A stretch of DNA of 41,344 nucleotides from Firmicutes bacterium UBA6811 (GCA_002452295.1 DKEX01000029.1:1-41344), one strand, 5' to 3'. Counted from the stretch's first letter, positions 7,360 to 16,487 are shown. A program made the numbers and translations. Notes: a model not told the origin generated them from the sequence alone.

Positions 7360-7566
7360 ACGCGCTGTCAAGCCTTCGAAAAACAGGATTATGAGCCTGA
7401 CGGGGCTTGGAACCGGGACATCGGCCACCACCAGGGCCCCGTAAACCGCAGCAAGAACCCAGACGACTGCGAACGCCGCAAGCTCCCTCCACTGGCGCCT
7501 GCGGACCAGGATGAGGGCCTCCGGAACTGCGATGGCGATCATGAAAGTGATAAAGCCTGCCAGCAA
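7357..7566 (-). CDS. Small two-TM protein, last gene of the germination operon
   Basis: This 69-residue hydrophobic protein has two membrane segments, about residues 2-21 (FITFMIAIAVPEALILV) and 28-50 (ELAAFAVVWVLAAVYGALVV), joined by a basic turn RRRQWR. The TTG start lies three bases after the gerKC stop, and a GAAGGTGAG ribosome site overlaps that stop, so it is translationally coupled. Some GerA-type loci encode a small two-TM accessory (D) subunit that modulates receptor assembly. Position and topology fit, but sequence alone does not prove it. Confidence 0.6.
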   Translation of the reverse strand: MLAGFITFMIAIAVPEALILVRRRQWRELAAFAVVWVLAAVYGALVVADVPVPSPVRLIILFFEGLTAR

Positions 7567-7569
7567 AGG

Positions 7570-8850
7570 TTACTCACCTTCTCGGGGGCCGCGCGGCGCG
7601 GTCGTCGAGGACAGAACCAGCCCCGGCCGGACGACGACTGTCTCGACGGTGATGTCTACTGGAATGGTCTTGAAGATCTCGTCCCACCTCTCGGCCGCGA
7701 ACTCCTTCCATACCCTGGGGTGCTTCCTGTATACGGCGTTCCCGAACCCGAATATGTCAGACCCCAGTTCTTGCGCCCTCGCAATGGCCATCTCCATATC
7801 GTTCCTGAGGACCGCAGAAAACCTTCTCCGAAGCGACCGGATCGCCTCGGGGTCGCGCAGGTCCAGGGTCCGGCCGTCCCCTTCCGGGGTGGTCTGGTCC
7901 TGCACACACCCCCAAGCCTTGACTTTGACTCGCATCCTGATCCTGTCGCCCTCGACTACGGGTTCGACCGTTGATTTTGCTCCAAGCAGGCCTATGGTGA
8001 CCAGGCCTTCAACTCCCGGGGTTTTCACGAGGATGGGTCCTCTCTGTCCTCTTCCCGTGATCCAGTTCCAGCCTCTCGCCTCGCGGATATCGAGCCACCC
8101 CACCATCTTCTCACCACGGAACGCCGCTCCCCCAGACACCTCGGCCGGAGGTCCGGGGGAGGTCACCGGGGATGGGCTCGGGCTAGAGCCCTTGCTCCTG
8201 TTGGGGCCTTCGCTTTGGAGCAGCTTGACTCTGGGGAGCGTCATCTCTTCGCCGGGCCTCTCGAGCAGAACAATCTTCGCCAGCAGGGGACCTTCAGTTA
8301 TCACGGATCGCTCCGCCCTGAGAAGCCTGAAGAGCCGCGATAGGCCCATCGCGGCCGTCATCTCCAGCGGAAACTCAGCGTCCAAGAGTTCTTTCAGGTC
8401 CCCCTCCACTATGGCTACGTGCACGCTCAGGCGCAACTGTCGTTCCCTTTCAAACAGGTCGATGATGGGGCCGATCCCATGCCTTGCCAGCTTCTCCGAT
8501 AGAAGGAGGAATTCGAGGTGGGATAAGCTTATCAGCCTGGTGGTGGTCAAGGCGAGATTCCTGATGGCTTCAAAGGGCGTATGGCCTTTCACAGAGTGCG
8601 TCCAGAAAGTACGCTTGGTCCCCCTTCCACCGCCAGCAGTTCCGCCTGTCGGATCCCCTCCGGCCCCGCCTCCCCCTATGGCTGAAGGGTTTGAGAGCTG
8701 GGCTACCACCTCGTAGAACCCTTCTTCGTCCATGTCGAAACCCAGGGCGAGCACGGGGACCAGTTCCTCAGGCTCCCTTCGGTCCCAACACCCTGTGAGC
8801 AGAATTGCCACCAGGAACAGCATGATGGTTCGCTTCAGTGCCCCGCCCAT
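7570..8850 (-). CDS. gerKC: Spore germination protein GerKC-type (Ger(x)C lipoprotein)
   Basis: This 426-residue protein is the lipoprotein C subunit of a GerA-type germinant receptor, anchored outside the spore inner membrane. It begins with MGGALKRTIMLFLVAILLTG-C, a signal peptide with lipobox LTGC, followed by the family hallmark CWDRREPEEL. The body carries the expected landmarks: LALGFDMDEEG, THSVKGHTPFEAIRNL, LSHLEFLLLSE and a C-terminal RVKVKAWG strand. Near the middle there is a low-complexity Gly/Ser/Pro insertion (SSPSPSPVTSPGPP). The ATG has GGGAGGG upstream. It lies 21 bases after gerKB. Expression in the forespore is expected from the family, not shown here. Confidence 0.92.
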   Translation of the reverse strand: MGGALKRTIMLFLVAILLTGCWDRREPEELVPVLALGFDMDEEGFYEVVAQLSNPSAIGGGGAGGDPTGGTAGGGRGTKRTFWTHSVKGHTPFEAIRNLALTTTRLISLSHLEFLLLSEKLARHGIGPIIDLFERERQLRLSVHVAIVEGDLKELLDAEFPLEMTAAMGLSRLFRLLRAERSVITEGPLLAKIVLLERPGEEMTLPRVKLLQSEGPNRSKGSSPSPSPVTSPGPPAEVSGGAAFRGEKMVGWLDIREARGWNWITGRGQRGPILVKTPGVEGLVTIGLLGAKSTVEPVVEGDRIRMRVKVKAWGCVQDQTTPEGDGRTLDLRDPEAIRSLRRRFSAVLRNDMEMAIARAQELGSDIFGFGNAVYRKHPRVWKEFAAERWDEIFKTIPVDITVETVVVRPGLVLSSTTAPRGPREGE

Positions 8851-8871
8851 CCTGGTGCCCTCCCGCCCATC

Positions 8872-9987
8872 TCAGCGCCTTCCTGCACAGCGCGGCGGCT
8901 TGCCCAGGAGGGCCCTGATCACGTACGCTCCCCACAGGAGTGCGTATGGAATGAGCACAACGAGAGTGATGTACGGGAAGATCACGTTCGGCTTGAACAG
9001 CCTGAGCACCTCGAACATGTCCTGGTAGGCATGAATCGCAAGTATGACCCATATCACGGCCATGGGCGCGACCAGAACACGGTAGTCCTCCAGCCCCAGG
9101 AGTTGAGACAGCCCTCGCGCCCCGGAGTAGAGGAACACCGACACGTCGATGAAAAGGCCGAATCCCCACGCCACCATGCCAGGCGCCTCGAGCCGCTCCA
9201 GGAACCGGGTCAACACCGTGGATCTCGCCACCTTAAGAAGGGGGAAGATGGAGTTGGAACCCAGGTTTGGCCCGAGTACTCCAACCACCACAACCGCTGA
9301 TACGATGAGCACGAGCCCCGAGAGCGCTACGGCAAGGGCGGCCGAAGCTGCCGCCTTCCGGGGTGCCACAGTTGTCGGGATAAGCATGGACAGAGACAGA
9401 AACTGGGCAGCGATAGCAGTGGGCGTGACCGCTCCCGAGAGCACCGGTCGAACTCCCCTTGCAAGCACCGGTTGGAGGTTTCTTGGATCGAAGGACTTGA
9501 GTCCCACAACAAGGTTCATTATCACGAACAGCGAGAAGAATCCCACGAGCGCGTCAGCAGCTCTGCCAATGGTTTCTATCCCGAGGTACACGGCGAGCGC
9601 GGAGGTCGCAACCATGGTGGCCGCCATGAAGGCAAGCGGCGTCTGGGGCAGGAAACCCGCATCGAGAACCTCCGCGTATATCCTGACGTCCGTCGCCGCG
9701 ATGTGCAGAAAGAGCCACAGGAAGCCCAGGGACACCGCGGCGCCGACGAACCTGCCCAGAAGCTTCTGGCTGTACTCCACCACAGTCAGGTCCGGGAACC
9801 TTACGCCAAGGCTCCCGATGACGAGGACGATCACCAGGGTCGCCACGAGTGTGATCATCGCCGAAGCCCACGCGTCCTGCGCCGCAGCCCCTGTGGTCAG
9901 GACGGGAAGGGTCGCGACGACAACGGTCGTCCGCATCATGAAGAGCATGAAGAGCAACTGGCGGTTCGCTATCTTCTCCGCCGCCAT
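8872..9987 (-). CDS. gerKB: Spore germination protein GerKB-type (permease-like B subunit)
   Basis: This 371-residue integral membrane protein belongs to the GerAB family, in the APC amino acid transporter superfamily. It is the likely germinant-binding subunit. The N-terminus KIANRQLLFMLFMMRTTVVV is typical, and about ten hydrophobic segments follow (for example VSLGFLWLFLHIAA and ALSGLVLIVSAVVVVGVLG), with LPVLTTGAAAQDAW in the first loop. ATG 9987 was chosen because the sequence upstream encodes the soluble tail of gerKA in another frame and does not match the family. It overlaps gerKA by 19 bases. A chloride- or ion-release role for this operon is inferred from the family. Confidence 0.92.
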   Translation of the reverse strand: MAAEKIANRQLLFMLFMMRTTVVVATLPVLTTGAAAQDAWASAMITLVATLVIVLVIGSLGVRFPDLTVVEYSQKLLGRFVGAAVSLGFLWLFLHIAATDVRIYAEVLDAGFLPQTPLAFMAATMVATSALAVYLGIETIGRAADALVGFFSLFVIMNLVVGLKSFDPRNLQPVLARGVRPVLSGAVTPTAIAAQFLSLSMLIPTTVAPRKAAASAALAVALSGLVLIVSAVVVVGVLGPNLGSNSIFPLLKVARSTVLTRFLERLEAPGMVAWGFGLFIDVSVFLYSGARGLSQLLGLEDYRVLVAPMAVIWVILAIHAYQDMFEVLRLFKPNVIFPYITLVVLIPYALLWGAYVIRALLGKPPRCAGRR

Positions 9988-11630
9988 TTTCCGCCGATCC
10001 CCCTCCCCGGTTTCTCCGTTTCTTCTTTCTCTATACCCGGCCTCGGCATTTGCCCTTTGGCCTGGCGGACAGGTTCCCTCGCTCCCTCCAGAAGAGGTCT
10101 CGTATCCATGTACCACCGCCACGCCCTGCAATATAGATCCTTCAAATCGCGGACCACGAGCGGCGCCATGGGGCTCAAGAATGGGTACCCAAACGACCGC
10201 AGGCTCGCCAGAAGAAGTACCAGCACCAGGATCCCGAACTGAACCCCGAAAAGCCCGAAGGTGCCGCCCAGTATGATGAAGATGAACCTTGTAAGCCTTG
10301 CTGCTATGCCGAACGAGAAGGTTGGTACGGTGAAGGACGCGATTGCGGTCAAGGCAACGATTATGACGACCGGTGCTGAGACGAGCCCGGCCCTTATGGC
10401 GGCTTCGCCGAGCACGAGGGCCCCGACTATCGTCACGGCCGGGCCGATGGCTCGGGGAAGCCTGATGCCGGCTTCCCTCAAGAGCTCGAAGAGGAGCTCC
10501 ATCATGAAGACCTCGGACACCACCGGGAAAGGCACGCCTTCTTTAGCCGCTGTGATCCTGAGAAGAAGCTGGGTCGGCAACAGCTCCTGGTGGAACTCCA
10601 GGACGGCGACATAAGTTCCGGGAAGTAGGATAGATGATGTAAAGGCCACGTGCCGGAGAACTCTGAGAAAAGCGCCTATCGGGAGCTTCTCGTAGTAGTC
10701 ATCTGGAGCCTGGAGCAGCATGGGCAAGCTCATCGGCACGACCAGCACGAAGGGGGTGCCGTCCGTGACGATGCAAACCCTGCCCTCCAGGAGCATGCTT
10801 ACCGCCCTGTCGACCCTCTCGGTCCTGAAGACAAGGGGGGATACCGCGAACGGGTTATCCTCGATGAAGTTCTCGATATCGCCGCTCTCGATAATGCCGT
10901 CTATTTGGATCCGGCTTACCCGCTGGCGCACCTCCTGGACGAGCTCCTCACTGGCGAGCCCCTTTATGTAGGCGATGGCCACGTCGGTCCGGGTGAGGTG
11001 ACCCAGGATGAAGCTCTCGACCCAGAGGTTGGGCGACTTTATCCTTCTCCTCAGGAGCGCAATGTTCGTGCTGATGCTCTCGATGAAACCCTCCCTCGGC
11101 CCCCGTATCACGGTCTCAGCAGAGGGCTCCTCGATGGCCCTGGTTTTGAAGCCCTGGGTAGCACAAATGAGGGCTTTCGGGGTGCCGTCGAAGATCACAG
11201 CAGAGTTGCCATTGACCAGGCCATCCCAGACCTCGTCCAAGGTGTTAACCTCCCTGCCCTCGGATGACTGGAGCAGCCTTTGCTTGAACTCGTCGAATAT
11301 GTCTCGCTTTGAAGCCGACCCAACGGGCGTCTGGAAAGTCCCGAGCCCGAGCGTGCGGATGATGTTCTCTACCAGGCTGCTGTCGGACAAGCCTTCGAGG
11401 TGCAGAACGGCAGTGCCGATTTGCCCTTGACCGACCTTGAGTTGGCGTATCATCAAGTCCTTCGACGGCCCGACAACCGTCCTGATCGCGTCGAGGTTGT
11501 CCTCAAGGGAACGTTCGAGGGGAAGTCGTCTCTCGATTGCCTCCCGCTGGCTGATGTCGAGTCGGTCGTTGGCGAGCTCAGCCGCTTCGTTCTTCGCTTT
11601 GCCGCTGAGGAGTTTTCGGAGCCACCTCAT
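9969..11630 (-). CDS. gerKA: Spore germination protein GerKA-type (A subunit)
   Basis: This 553-residue GerA-family protein has a soluble N-terminal domain of about 300 residues (GPSKDLMIRQL, VRQRVSRIQIDGIIESGDIE, NPFAVSPLVFRTERVDRA) and a C-terminal domain with four or more membrane helices. GTPFVLVVP, the L-P-T-Q-L-L-L-R-I loop and PFPVVSEVFMMELLFELLRE are family signatures, as is AIGPAVTIVGALVLGEAAI. The proline-rich basic tail (GGKWRRRR) overlaps gerKB. The start at 11630 (MRWLRKLLSGK) fits the family; a GGAGG lies 12 bases upstream. The A subunit forms the receptor's oligomeric channel in recent models. Confidence 0.93.
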   Translation of the reverse strand: MRWLRKLLSGKAKNEAAELANDRLDISQREAIERRLPLERSLEDNLDAIRTVVGPSKDLMIRQLKVGQGQIGTAVLHLEGLSDSSLVENIIRTLGLGTFQTPVGSASKRDIFDEFKQRLLQSSEGREVNTLDEVWDGLVNGNSAVIFDGTPKALICATQGFKTRAIEEPSAETVIRGPREGFIESISTNIALLRRRIKSPNLWVESFILGHLTRTDVAIAYIKGLASEELVQEVRQRVSRIQIDGIIESGDIENFIEDNPFAVSPLVFRTERVDRAVSMLLEGRVCIVTDGTPFVLVVPMSLPMLLQAPDDYYEKLPIGAFLRVLRHVAFTSSILLPGTYVAVLEFHQELLPTQLLLRITAAKEGVPFPVVSEVFMMELLFELLREAGIRLPRAIGPAVTIVGALVLGEAAIRAGLVSAPVVIIVALTAIASFTVPTFSFGIAARLTRFIFIILGGTFGLFGVQFGILVLVLLLASLRSFGYPFLSPMAPLVVRDLKDLYCRAWRWYMDTRPLLEGAREPVRQAKGQMPRPGIEKEETEKPGRGIGGKWRRRR

Positions 11631-11661
11631 CCGTGTCTCAAGCCTCCGGCAAGAAGTCCTT

Positions 11662-11699
11662 CGTCGACTGTATGTTTCCACGGTCACCTGCAAACATAC
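11662..11699 (-). promoter_or_regulatory. Possible sporulation-type promoter of the ger operon
   Basis: On the minus strand CATACA (11675-11670) resembles the -10 element of sigma-F/G promoters, placed about 40 bases upstream of the gerKA start. The -35 match is poor. The same region is an inverted repeat: GTATGTTT (11670-11677) pairs with AAACATAC (11692-11699) across 14 bases. Forespore control is expected for such operons, but the promoter call is weak. Confidence 0.3.
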
Positions 11700-11932
11700 G
11701 TTTACCGGTTACCCGACCCGACTGGTGTGAAGGGGAGAACGCCCTATCGACGGAGCTCGCCCTGCGCGTCTTGATGAAAGAGCATCACGCTGGCCGGAGC
11801 TGGCTAGATGAAGCCGATCCACCGACCCGACGAGTCTACGTGTGACACTTCTGAAACATCCCACATAGCCTGATATCGGCATACGACAGGTTCTGATAGA
11901 ACCTAGAATGCCAAGGAGGGAGGTAAGAGAAG

Positions 11933-12253
11933 ATGGATGAACAGGAAATCAAGAAGCCTATAGATGCGGGCATCGTTCCCCACCCTCTACTCGGATCGCT
12001 CCAGCACTTCGGAGATCTCGATACGCTGTGTATCGCCGTCGAGTTCGAATGCGACGGGTGCTGCAAGAAGGCCCTGAACGCGAGGATCGTGGCGATAATC
12101 AGTGGCTTCCTGATTCTCGTGGGCTTCGGAGGCGCCTCGATCGTGGTGAAGACGATAAGCGGCGGACAGCTCGTAGAGAGGGAGCTGGTCAGGGCTATCG
12201 TCATCCCGCTCGACAGGGTCTGCAGCATAGAGGTCGGCGCTGTGCAGATATAA
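11933..12253 (+). CDS. Small single-pass membrane protein of unknown function
   Basis: This 106-residue protein has an acidic, cysteine-containing N-terminus (IAVEFECDGCC) and one strong hydrophobic segment (IVAIISGFLILVGFGGASIV, about residues 54-73). A short soluble tail ends in VIPLDRVCSIEVGAVQI. A strong AAGGAGGGAGG lies about 10 bases before the ATG, so it is very likely translated. It is divergent from the germination operon and has its own terminator downstream. No family was recognised. The three closely spaced cysteines could bind metal or form disulfides; a sporulation-related role is only suggested by the neighbour. Confidence 0.65.
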   Translation: MDEQEIKKPIDAGIVPHPLLGSLQHFGDLDTLCIAVEFECDGCCKKALNARIVAIISGFLILVGFGGASIVVKTISGGQLVERELVRAIVIPLDRVCSIEVGAVQI

Positions 12254-12321
12254 TCACAATGATCACAGCAACTGCCATTGAGTCCCTGGAAGCGGGGGGG
12301 CCGCCCTCTTCCTCACTGGTA

Positions 12322-12348
12322 GAGCCCGGTCCCGTCAGGGCCGGGCTC
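12322..12348 (+). terminator. Rho-independent terminator after the small membrane protein
   Basis: GAGCCCGG (12322-12329) pairs with CCGGGCTC (12341-12348). The inner CCC/GGG also pairs with one bulged T, leaving a GTCA loop. CGTCTTTG follows, a weak U-tract. It lies about 70 bases after the stop codon. Confidence 0.6.
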
Positions 12349-12356
12349 CGTCTTTG

Positions 12357-12670
12357 CTGACCAAGGCGAGCGTTTTCGGAAGGTCGGCAATGGCCTTCGC
12401 TCCCGCCCTCGCCGTCACCGCCCTGGAATGCGCAAGGCCCTCGATGTCGAGCGACACGACAAGTCGTGCAGCTCCGCGAAGCCCCTGTGGACACCCCCGA
12501 TGCCGCCTGGGCCCCAACGGTTCCGACGGATCCGACGATGCCGTGGGATTCTTAGCTTCGTCACCGACCCGGGTTCCCTTCTGTCAACTGCGCGGCGTGC
12601 GCGACGCAGGCCGCGCCCCGAACTGCAAACTGGCCCGCGGCCCGCTGGTCAACCTCCGGCCGGGCCGGCA
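12357..12670. other. GC-rich intergenic stretch, no gene seen
   Basis: About 310 bases between the terminator and the palindrome array contain only short open frames with no codon pattern or ribosome site. One tight palindrome, CACGAC-AA-GTCGTG, lies near 12456-12469. Nothing else was recognised. Confidence 0.5.
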
Positions 12671-13068
12671 TGGTCACCGGGGTGATCGCGATATCCGGTG
12701 GCGTGGTTGAGAGCTAACCAGTCGCGCAAGCCCGGCATTGGGAAAGTGACCATCTTCGCGCGCCAGATGGCCATGAAGTTGCCACCCTCGCCGCCGGTGC
12801 CGCCGAAATGGTCACGAAGTAGCCACCGTGAGTGCCGGGGTGGCAGAAGACTGGCCGGCTTCGTGCGCCGGGTGGTCGTAGCATGACCACATTCGGCCGT
12901 GACGCCGCGAAAGTGGTCGCAGAATGACCACGATGACGACTCAAGTGGCAAGAGCCTGACCATCCGCGCGCGGCAGGTGGTCACAAGGTGACCAGTCCTT
13001 TCAGCGTCCGCGCGCGGCTGGTCGCAAAGTAACCATCACCGGTGCGCGACCTGGTCGCGAAGCAACCA
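12671..13068. repeat. Helically phased array of twelve 17-bp imperfect palindromes
   Basis: Twelve related 17-bp dyads with the consensus TGGTCRCRAAGTGACCA start at 12671, 12704, 12736, 12768, 12809, 12841, 12873, 12914, 12946, 12978, 13019 and 13052. The best copies are 12978 (TGGTCACAAGGTGACCA) and 12914 (TGGTCGCAGAATGACCA); copies 12736 and 12841 are decayed. Steps are 33, 32, 32, 41, 32, 32, 41, 32, 32, 41 and 33, which gives a 105-bp superunit holding three dyads. The 15-bp linkers are also related between superunits (CTTCGCGCGCCRGR-like). Steps of 32 and 41 are close to three and four helical turns, so all dyads face one side of DNA. No intact gene overlaps it. Confidence 0.85.
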
Positions 13069-13191
13069 CTTCCACCCGCGGGCGCAGGGGAGGTTGAGGC
13101 GTGAGGGGCATCCGCATCGCCGACTGGGGCCCGGCGCCATCGGTTCCACTGGTGTAGTGGCAGACCGGCGGCCTATATGAGATAATCACCG

Positions 13192-13720
13192 GTGGGAGCG
13201 AGAAGGAAGTCGCTGGAGGAGAGAAACACGCTGGAAGAGAGAAACACAAGGAGCGTGGGAGCAACGGATAAGGCATTTAGGCTAGAGAGTGTTCGGAGCG
13301 TGGTAGGCCACTTGAAAGAACAGGGCGAGATTGTAGCGTGCTACGAGGCGGGCCCGACGGGATATGGACTTGCGAGGGTTCTTACGGCTTTGGGTGTGAA
13401 GTGCGTGGTTGTGGCCCCGTCCCTCATTCCGAAGAGGCCAGGGGGGGATCGGGTGAAGACGGACCGAAGAGATGCCAAGAGACTGGCGGAGCTGCTTCGG
13501 GCTGGGGAGCTTACCCCGGTCTGGGTGCCCAAAGAGGAGGATGAGGCCCTAAGGGACCTTGTAAGAGCAAGAGAGGACCGGAAAGAGGATTTGCTGAGGG
13601 CAAGGCATCGCGTAACAAAGTTCCTACTCCGTCACGGGATATGAAGGCCCGAGGGGATGAGGTTGTGGGGAGAACCTTACCGCGCATGGCTGCGTAGCCT
13701 CGGATTTGACGTCAAAGCTA
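13192..13720 (+). pseudogene. IS110-family transposase remnant
   Basis: The stretch SVVGHLKEQGEIVACYEAGP, then TGYGLARVL, DRVKTDRRDAKRLAELLRAG and ELTPVWVPKEEDEALRDLVR is the DEDD (RuvC-like) domain of IS110-family transposases. The K-T-D-R-R-D-A motif and V-P-x-x-x-x-E-A-L-R-D-L-V-R are diagnostic. The N-terminal catalytic aspartate region is missing and replaced by a short duplication (two copies of a GGARGAGAGAAACAC-like word at about 13216-13250). A TGA at 13642-13644 interrupts the frame. Homology resumes in the same frame after it (RPEGMRLWGEPYRAWLRSL) and then ends at about 13710. The serine-containing C-terminal domain is absent. It is a dead copy. Confidence 0.75.
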
Positions 13721-14372
13721 ACGTTGTGCTTCGTCCAGCCACCGAGTCCCCACCGGACTATGCGGTGCGGTGCCATACCGAATACTCAGCCCGATCCCGG
13801 GGCTGTTACACGCAACGTGGTGATGTTACAGTGCAACGCCCGCGGAACGCCCGCCGCAGTCATCGGGAGCTGTAAGGACCTGGAGGCGATGGGTGCTCTC
13901 GGGGTCACGCCGGACTGCGGAGCGGGTACGCATCTTGCTTTCTGCACTCACCGGGCGGCGCCATGCGCGGCGGGGCTGGGACCGGTCACTTTCGCCGCCG
14001 GCATGCCCCAAGCACACCTAGGCCGCCGACTACACCGGTGAGGATATGCAGCGACGGCCTCGCGGCGGACTGTGAAGAAGTACCAGATGATCCACAGATT
14101 CACAGAAGGTGTCGACACCCTGTCAGGAGAACTATCTTCCATAAGGACAAAGCGGCTGAGTAGAGTTGCAGGTAAAAGGCGTTGATGTCAGCACGAGCCG
14201 CCGACGGTGTCAACGGCAGGTATACGGATTTGCGGACAAAGGCGAATTCCTCGTCCAAGCGACAAGCTTGCGGAAAACGTGCTGAAGATCCATCTACCCT
14301 GTTTGAGGGAGGGCCAGGACCTCCCCTCGCCATACGTGTGGGCACGACACCGCGACAAAGTGAGGGATGAAG
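13721..14372. other. Intergenic region upstream of the sigma-54 regulator, no gene seen
   Basis: About 650 bases lie between the IS110 relic and the regulator, without a convincing coding frame. A perfect 12-bp palindrome, GGTGTCGACACC, occurs at 14108-14119 and might be an operator. A second GGTGTC word lies near 14205. No clear sigma-A or sigma-54 promoter could be assigned. Confidence 0.45.
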
Positions 14373-16487
14373 ATGGCGCTACAGAAATCAGAGCTGTCTA
14401 CGATGCCCGGCCGATACAACGTTAGGATTGAGAGTGCCTGGAGGAGGTTTGTTGAGACCGGAGAGGTGGACTCGTCCGTTGTAAGGCCCATCATCGCGGT
14501 GTCATGGAGGAGATCGAGGCAGATGGGCCTTGATCCCTACGACCAGAAGTGTTTTACGCGCCTAGACGATGCGCAGTTGGAGACGCGTCTCAGGGCCAAG
14601 AAGGAGCTCATAGACACGGCCTCGCCGTTCATGAACCTCCTCTGCAAGCCCATAGAAGGTTCGGGGTTTAGAGTGGACCTGACGGACGACGAGGGGTACC
14701 TACTCAAGGCCATGGGCGATCAGAGCATCCTCGAGGAAGCCGAGATGCTTCAGTTTCTACCGGGAGCCAACCGGCATGAGTCGCGCGTCGGGACCTGTGG
14801 GATAGCTCTCGCCCTGGCGACCGACACACCGATCCAGGTGGCCGGTGCGGAGCACTACAACTTCCACATACGCAGGTGGACGTGCTCGAGCGCCCCGATC
14901 CACGACTCCAGCGGAAAGATAGTCGGGGTGCTCAATGTCACCGGCCACTGGAGCCTGGTACACAAGCACACCCTGGGCATGGTCATAGCCGCCGTGGAGG
15001 CCATAGAGCGGCAGTTCATCCTGAAGAACCTCGCCGATGATCTGGGAGCCATGAACGAGTTCCTCAAGACCGTGATCAGCTCCATAAACGATGGGATCAT
15101 AGCACTTGATGATCGATCATTGATCACCCATTTTAACTGCGTCGCGGCGAAGATCCTCCAGTATAGCCCCGAAGAAATCGTGGGCCGGACGGCTCGGGAA
15201 GTTTTCAGCATCCACCCGGAGTTTCAGGAGATCTTGAGCGCTCTGCACGACCGTGAGATCCAGGATAGAGAGGTGGCAATCAGAGGCAAGCACGGCTCAA
15301 CAAGGTGCTTGGTTTCGGCCAAGCCCATCAGACGTGGGCCTGATAGCATCTCGGGCACGCTCATTACCATAAGCAAGATGGACAGGGTGCGGAAACTCGT
15401 GCATCACCTCGTGGGAACACAGGCGCGCTTCACGTTTGACGACATCATCGGCGAAGACGAGGAGTTCAAGAAGGCTCTGGACCTCGCGAGGATATGCGCG
15501 ACCACTTGCTCGAGAGTGCTTCTCCAGGGCGAAAGCGGAACCGGGAAGGAGCTCATCGCGCAGGCCATACAGAACGCCAGCCCGCGAAGGGATGGGCCTT
15601 TTGTGGCTGTAAACTGCGCCGCAATGCCTCGCGACCTCATAGAAAGCGAGCTCTTCGGGTACGAAGAAGGCGCTTTCACAGGAGCTAGAAAAGGTGGCAA
15701 GCCCGGGAAGTTCGAGCTCGCCGAGGGAGGCACCCTCTTCCTCGACGAAGTCCAGAGCATGTCCCTGGAGATGCAGGCCAAGCTGCTAAGAGTGATCGAG
15801 GACGGCCAGGTGGTGAGGGTCGGTGGAAGCGAGGTCATTCCCGTTAACGTACGGATCATCGCCGCCACCAACCAGGACCTCGCCGTCGAGATAAAGAACG
15901 GCAACTTCCGCGAGGACCTGTTCTACAGGTTGAATGTGGTGACGATAGTCATCCCGCCGCTCCGCAAGCGTAGGGTGGACGTGCCACTCCTGGTCGAGCA
16001 CTTCCTGAAGAAGGCCTCAGTCAACATGGGCGAGTCCGTCACAGGTATCGAGCGTGAAGCTCTCGATTGCCTGTGCGCGTACTCCTACCCAGGCAACGTA
16101 AGAGAGCTCGAGAACATCGTCGAGAGGGCGGTTCTCATGGCACGCGGCCATAGAATCGCCCTGGAGCACCTACCCGATAAGGTGAGAGCGACCGAACCCC
16201 CTCTCAAGGTACGCGAAAGCGGTTACTACGGAGACGGCCCGGCGCTTTCGCGGGAACTCGTCCCCAGGGACGATGAACAGGCGGGAGCGTCGAAGGTCGA
16301 TAATCCCTACGAGCCGCCCCTGGTCTCCCTGGGCGAACTCGAGAAGATGGTCATACTCAAAGCACTGAAGACGACCGGGGGGAACATTTCGCGTGCTGCT
16401 AGAATGCTTGGCATGGGGAGGAACACCCTGTATAGGAGGCTAAGCTCGTTTTCCGCAGTAGAAAGGCCGAAGATTCATAACATATAG
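14373..16487 (+). CDS. Sigma-54-dependent transcriptional activator (GAF-PAS-AAA+-Fis, AcoR-like)
   Basis: This 704-residue enhancer-binding protein activates RNA polymerase carrying sigma-54. An N-terminal sensory part has a GAF-like domain (about 75-215; GANRHESRVGTCGIALAL, RRWTCSSAPIHDSSGKIVGV), which probably binds a small metabolite. A PAS domain follows (about 225-330; ISSINDGIIALD, EIVGRTAREVF). The AAA+ domain has Walker A GESGTGKE near 386, the sigma-54-contacting GAFTGA loop near 433, Walker B GTLFLDE near 453 and R-fingers in the FREDLFYRLNV region. A Fis-type HTH ends the protein (NISRAARMLGMGRNTLYRRL, about 670). ATG 14373 has GAGGG six bases upstream; ATG 14367 is an alternative. 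Its likely target is the promoter at 17658 before the ABC transporter. Confidence 0.93.
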   Translation: MALQKSELSTMPGRYNVRIESAWRRFVETGEVDSSVVRPIIAVSWRRSRQMGLDPYDQKCFTRLDDAQLETRLRAKKELIDTASPFMNLLCKPIEGSGFRVDLTDDEGYLLKAMGDQSILEEAEMLQFLPGANRHESRVGTCGIALALATDTPIQVAGAEHYNFHIRRWTCSSAPIHDSSGKIVGVLNVTGHWSLVHKHTLGMVIAAVEAIERQFILKNLADDLGAMNEFLKTVISSINDGIIALDDRSLITHFNCVAAKILQYSPEEIVGRTAREVFSIHPEFQEILSALHDREIQDREVAIRGKHGSTRCLVSAKPIRRGPDSISGTLITISKMDRVRKLVHHLVGTQARFTFDDIIGEDEEFKKALDLARICATTCSRVLLQGESGTGKELIAQAIQNASPRRDGPFVAVNCAAMPRDLIESELFGYEEGAFTGARKGGKPGKFELAEGGTLFLDEVQSMSLEMQAKLLRVIEDGQVVRVGGSEVIPVNVRIIAATNQDLAVEIKNGNFREDLFYRLNVVTIVIPPLRKRRVDVPLLVEHFLKKASVNMGESVTGIEREALDCLCAYSYPGNVRELENIVERAVLMARGHRIALEHLPDKVRATEPPLKVRESGYYGDGPALSRELVPRDDEQAGASKVDNPYEPPLVSLGELEKMVILKALKTTGGNISRAARMLGMGRNTLYRRLSSFSAVERPKIHNI

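Noticed and set aside
7511..8716. Long plus-strand open frame (401 codons) opposite gerKC
   Set aside because: It is the antisense shadow of gerKC; its translation is low-complexity Ser/Arg/Pro with no family features or ribosome site.
12671..13068. CRISPR array
   Set aside because: Repeats are 17 bp and imperfect, spacers are 15-24 bp and related to each other, and no cas genes are nearby.
13192..13720. Selenocysteine or programmed readthrough at the TGA (13642) in the IS110 gene
   Set aside because: Both ends of the transposase are missing as well, so the stop is simply decay.
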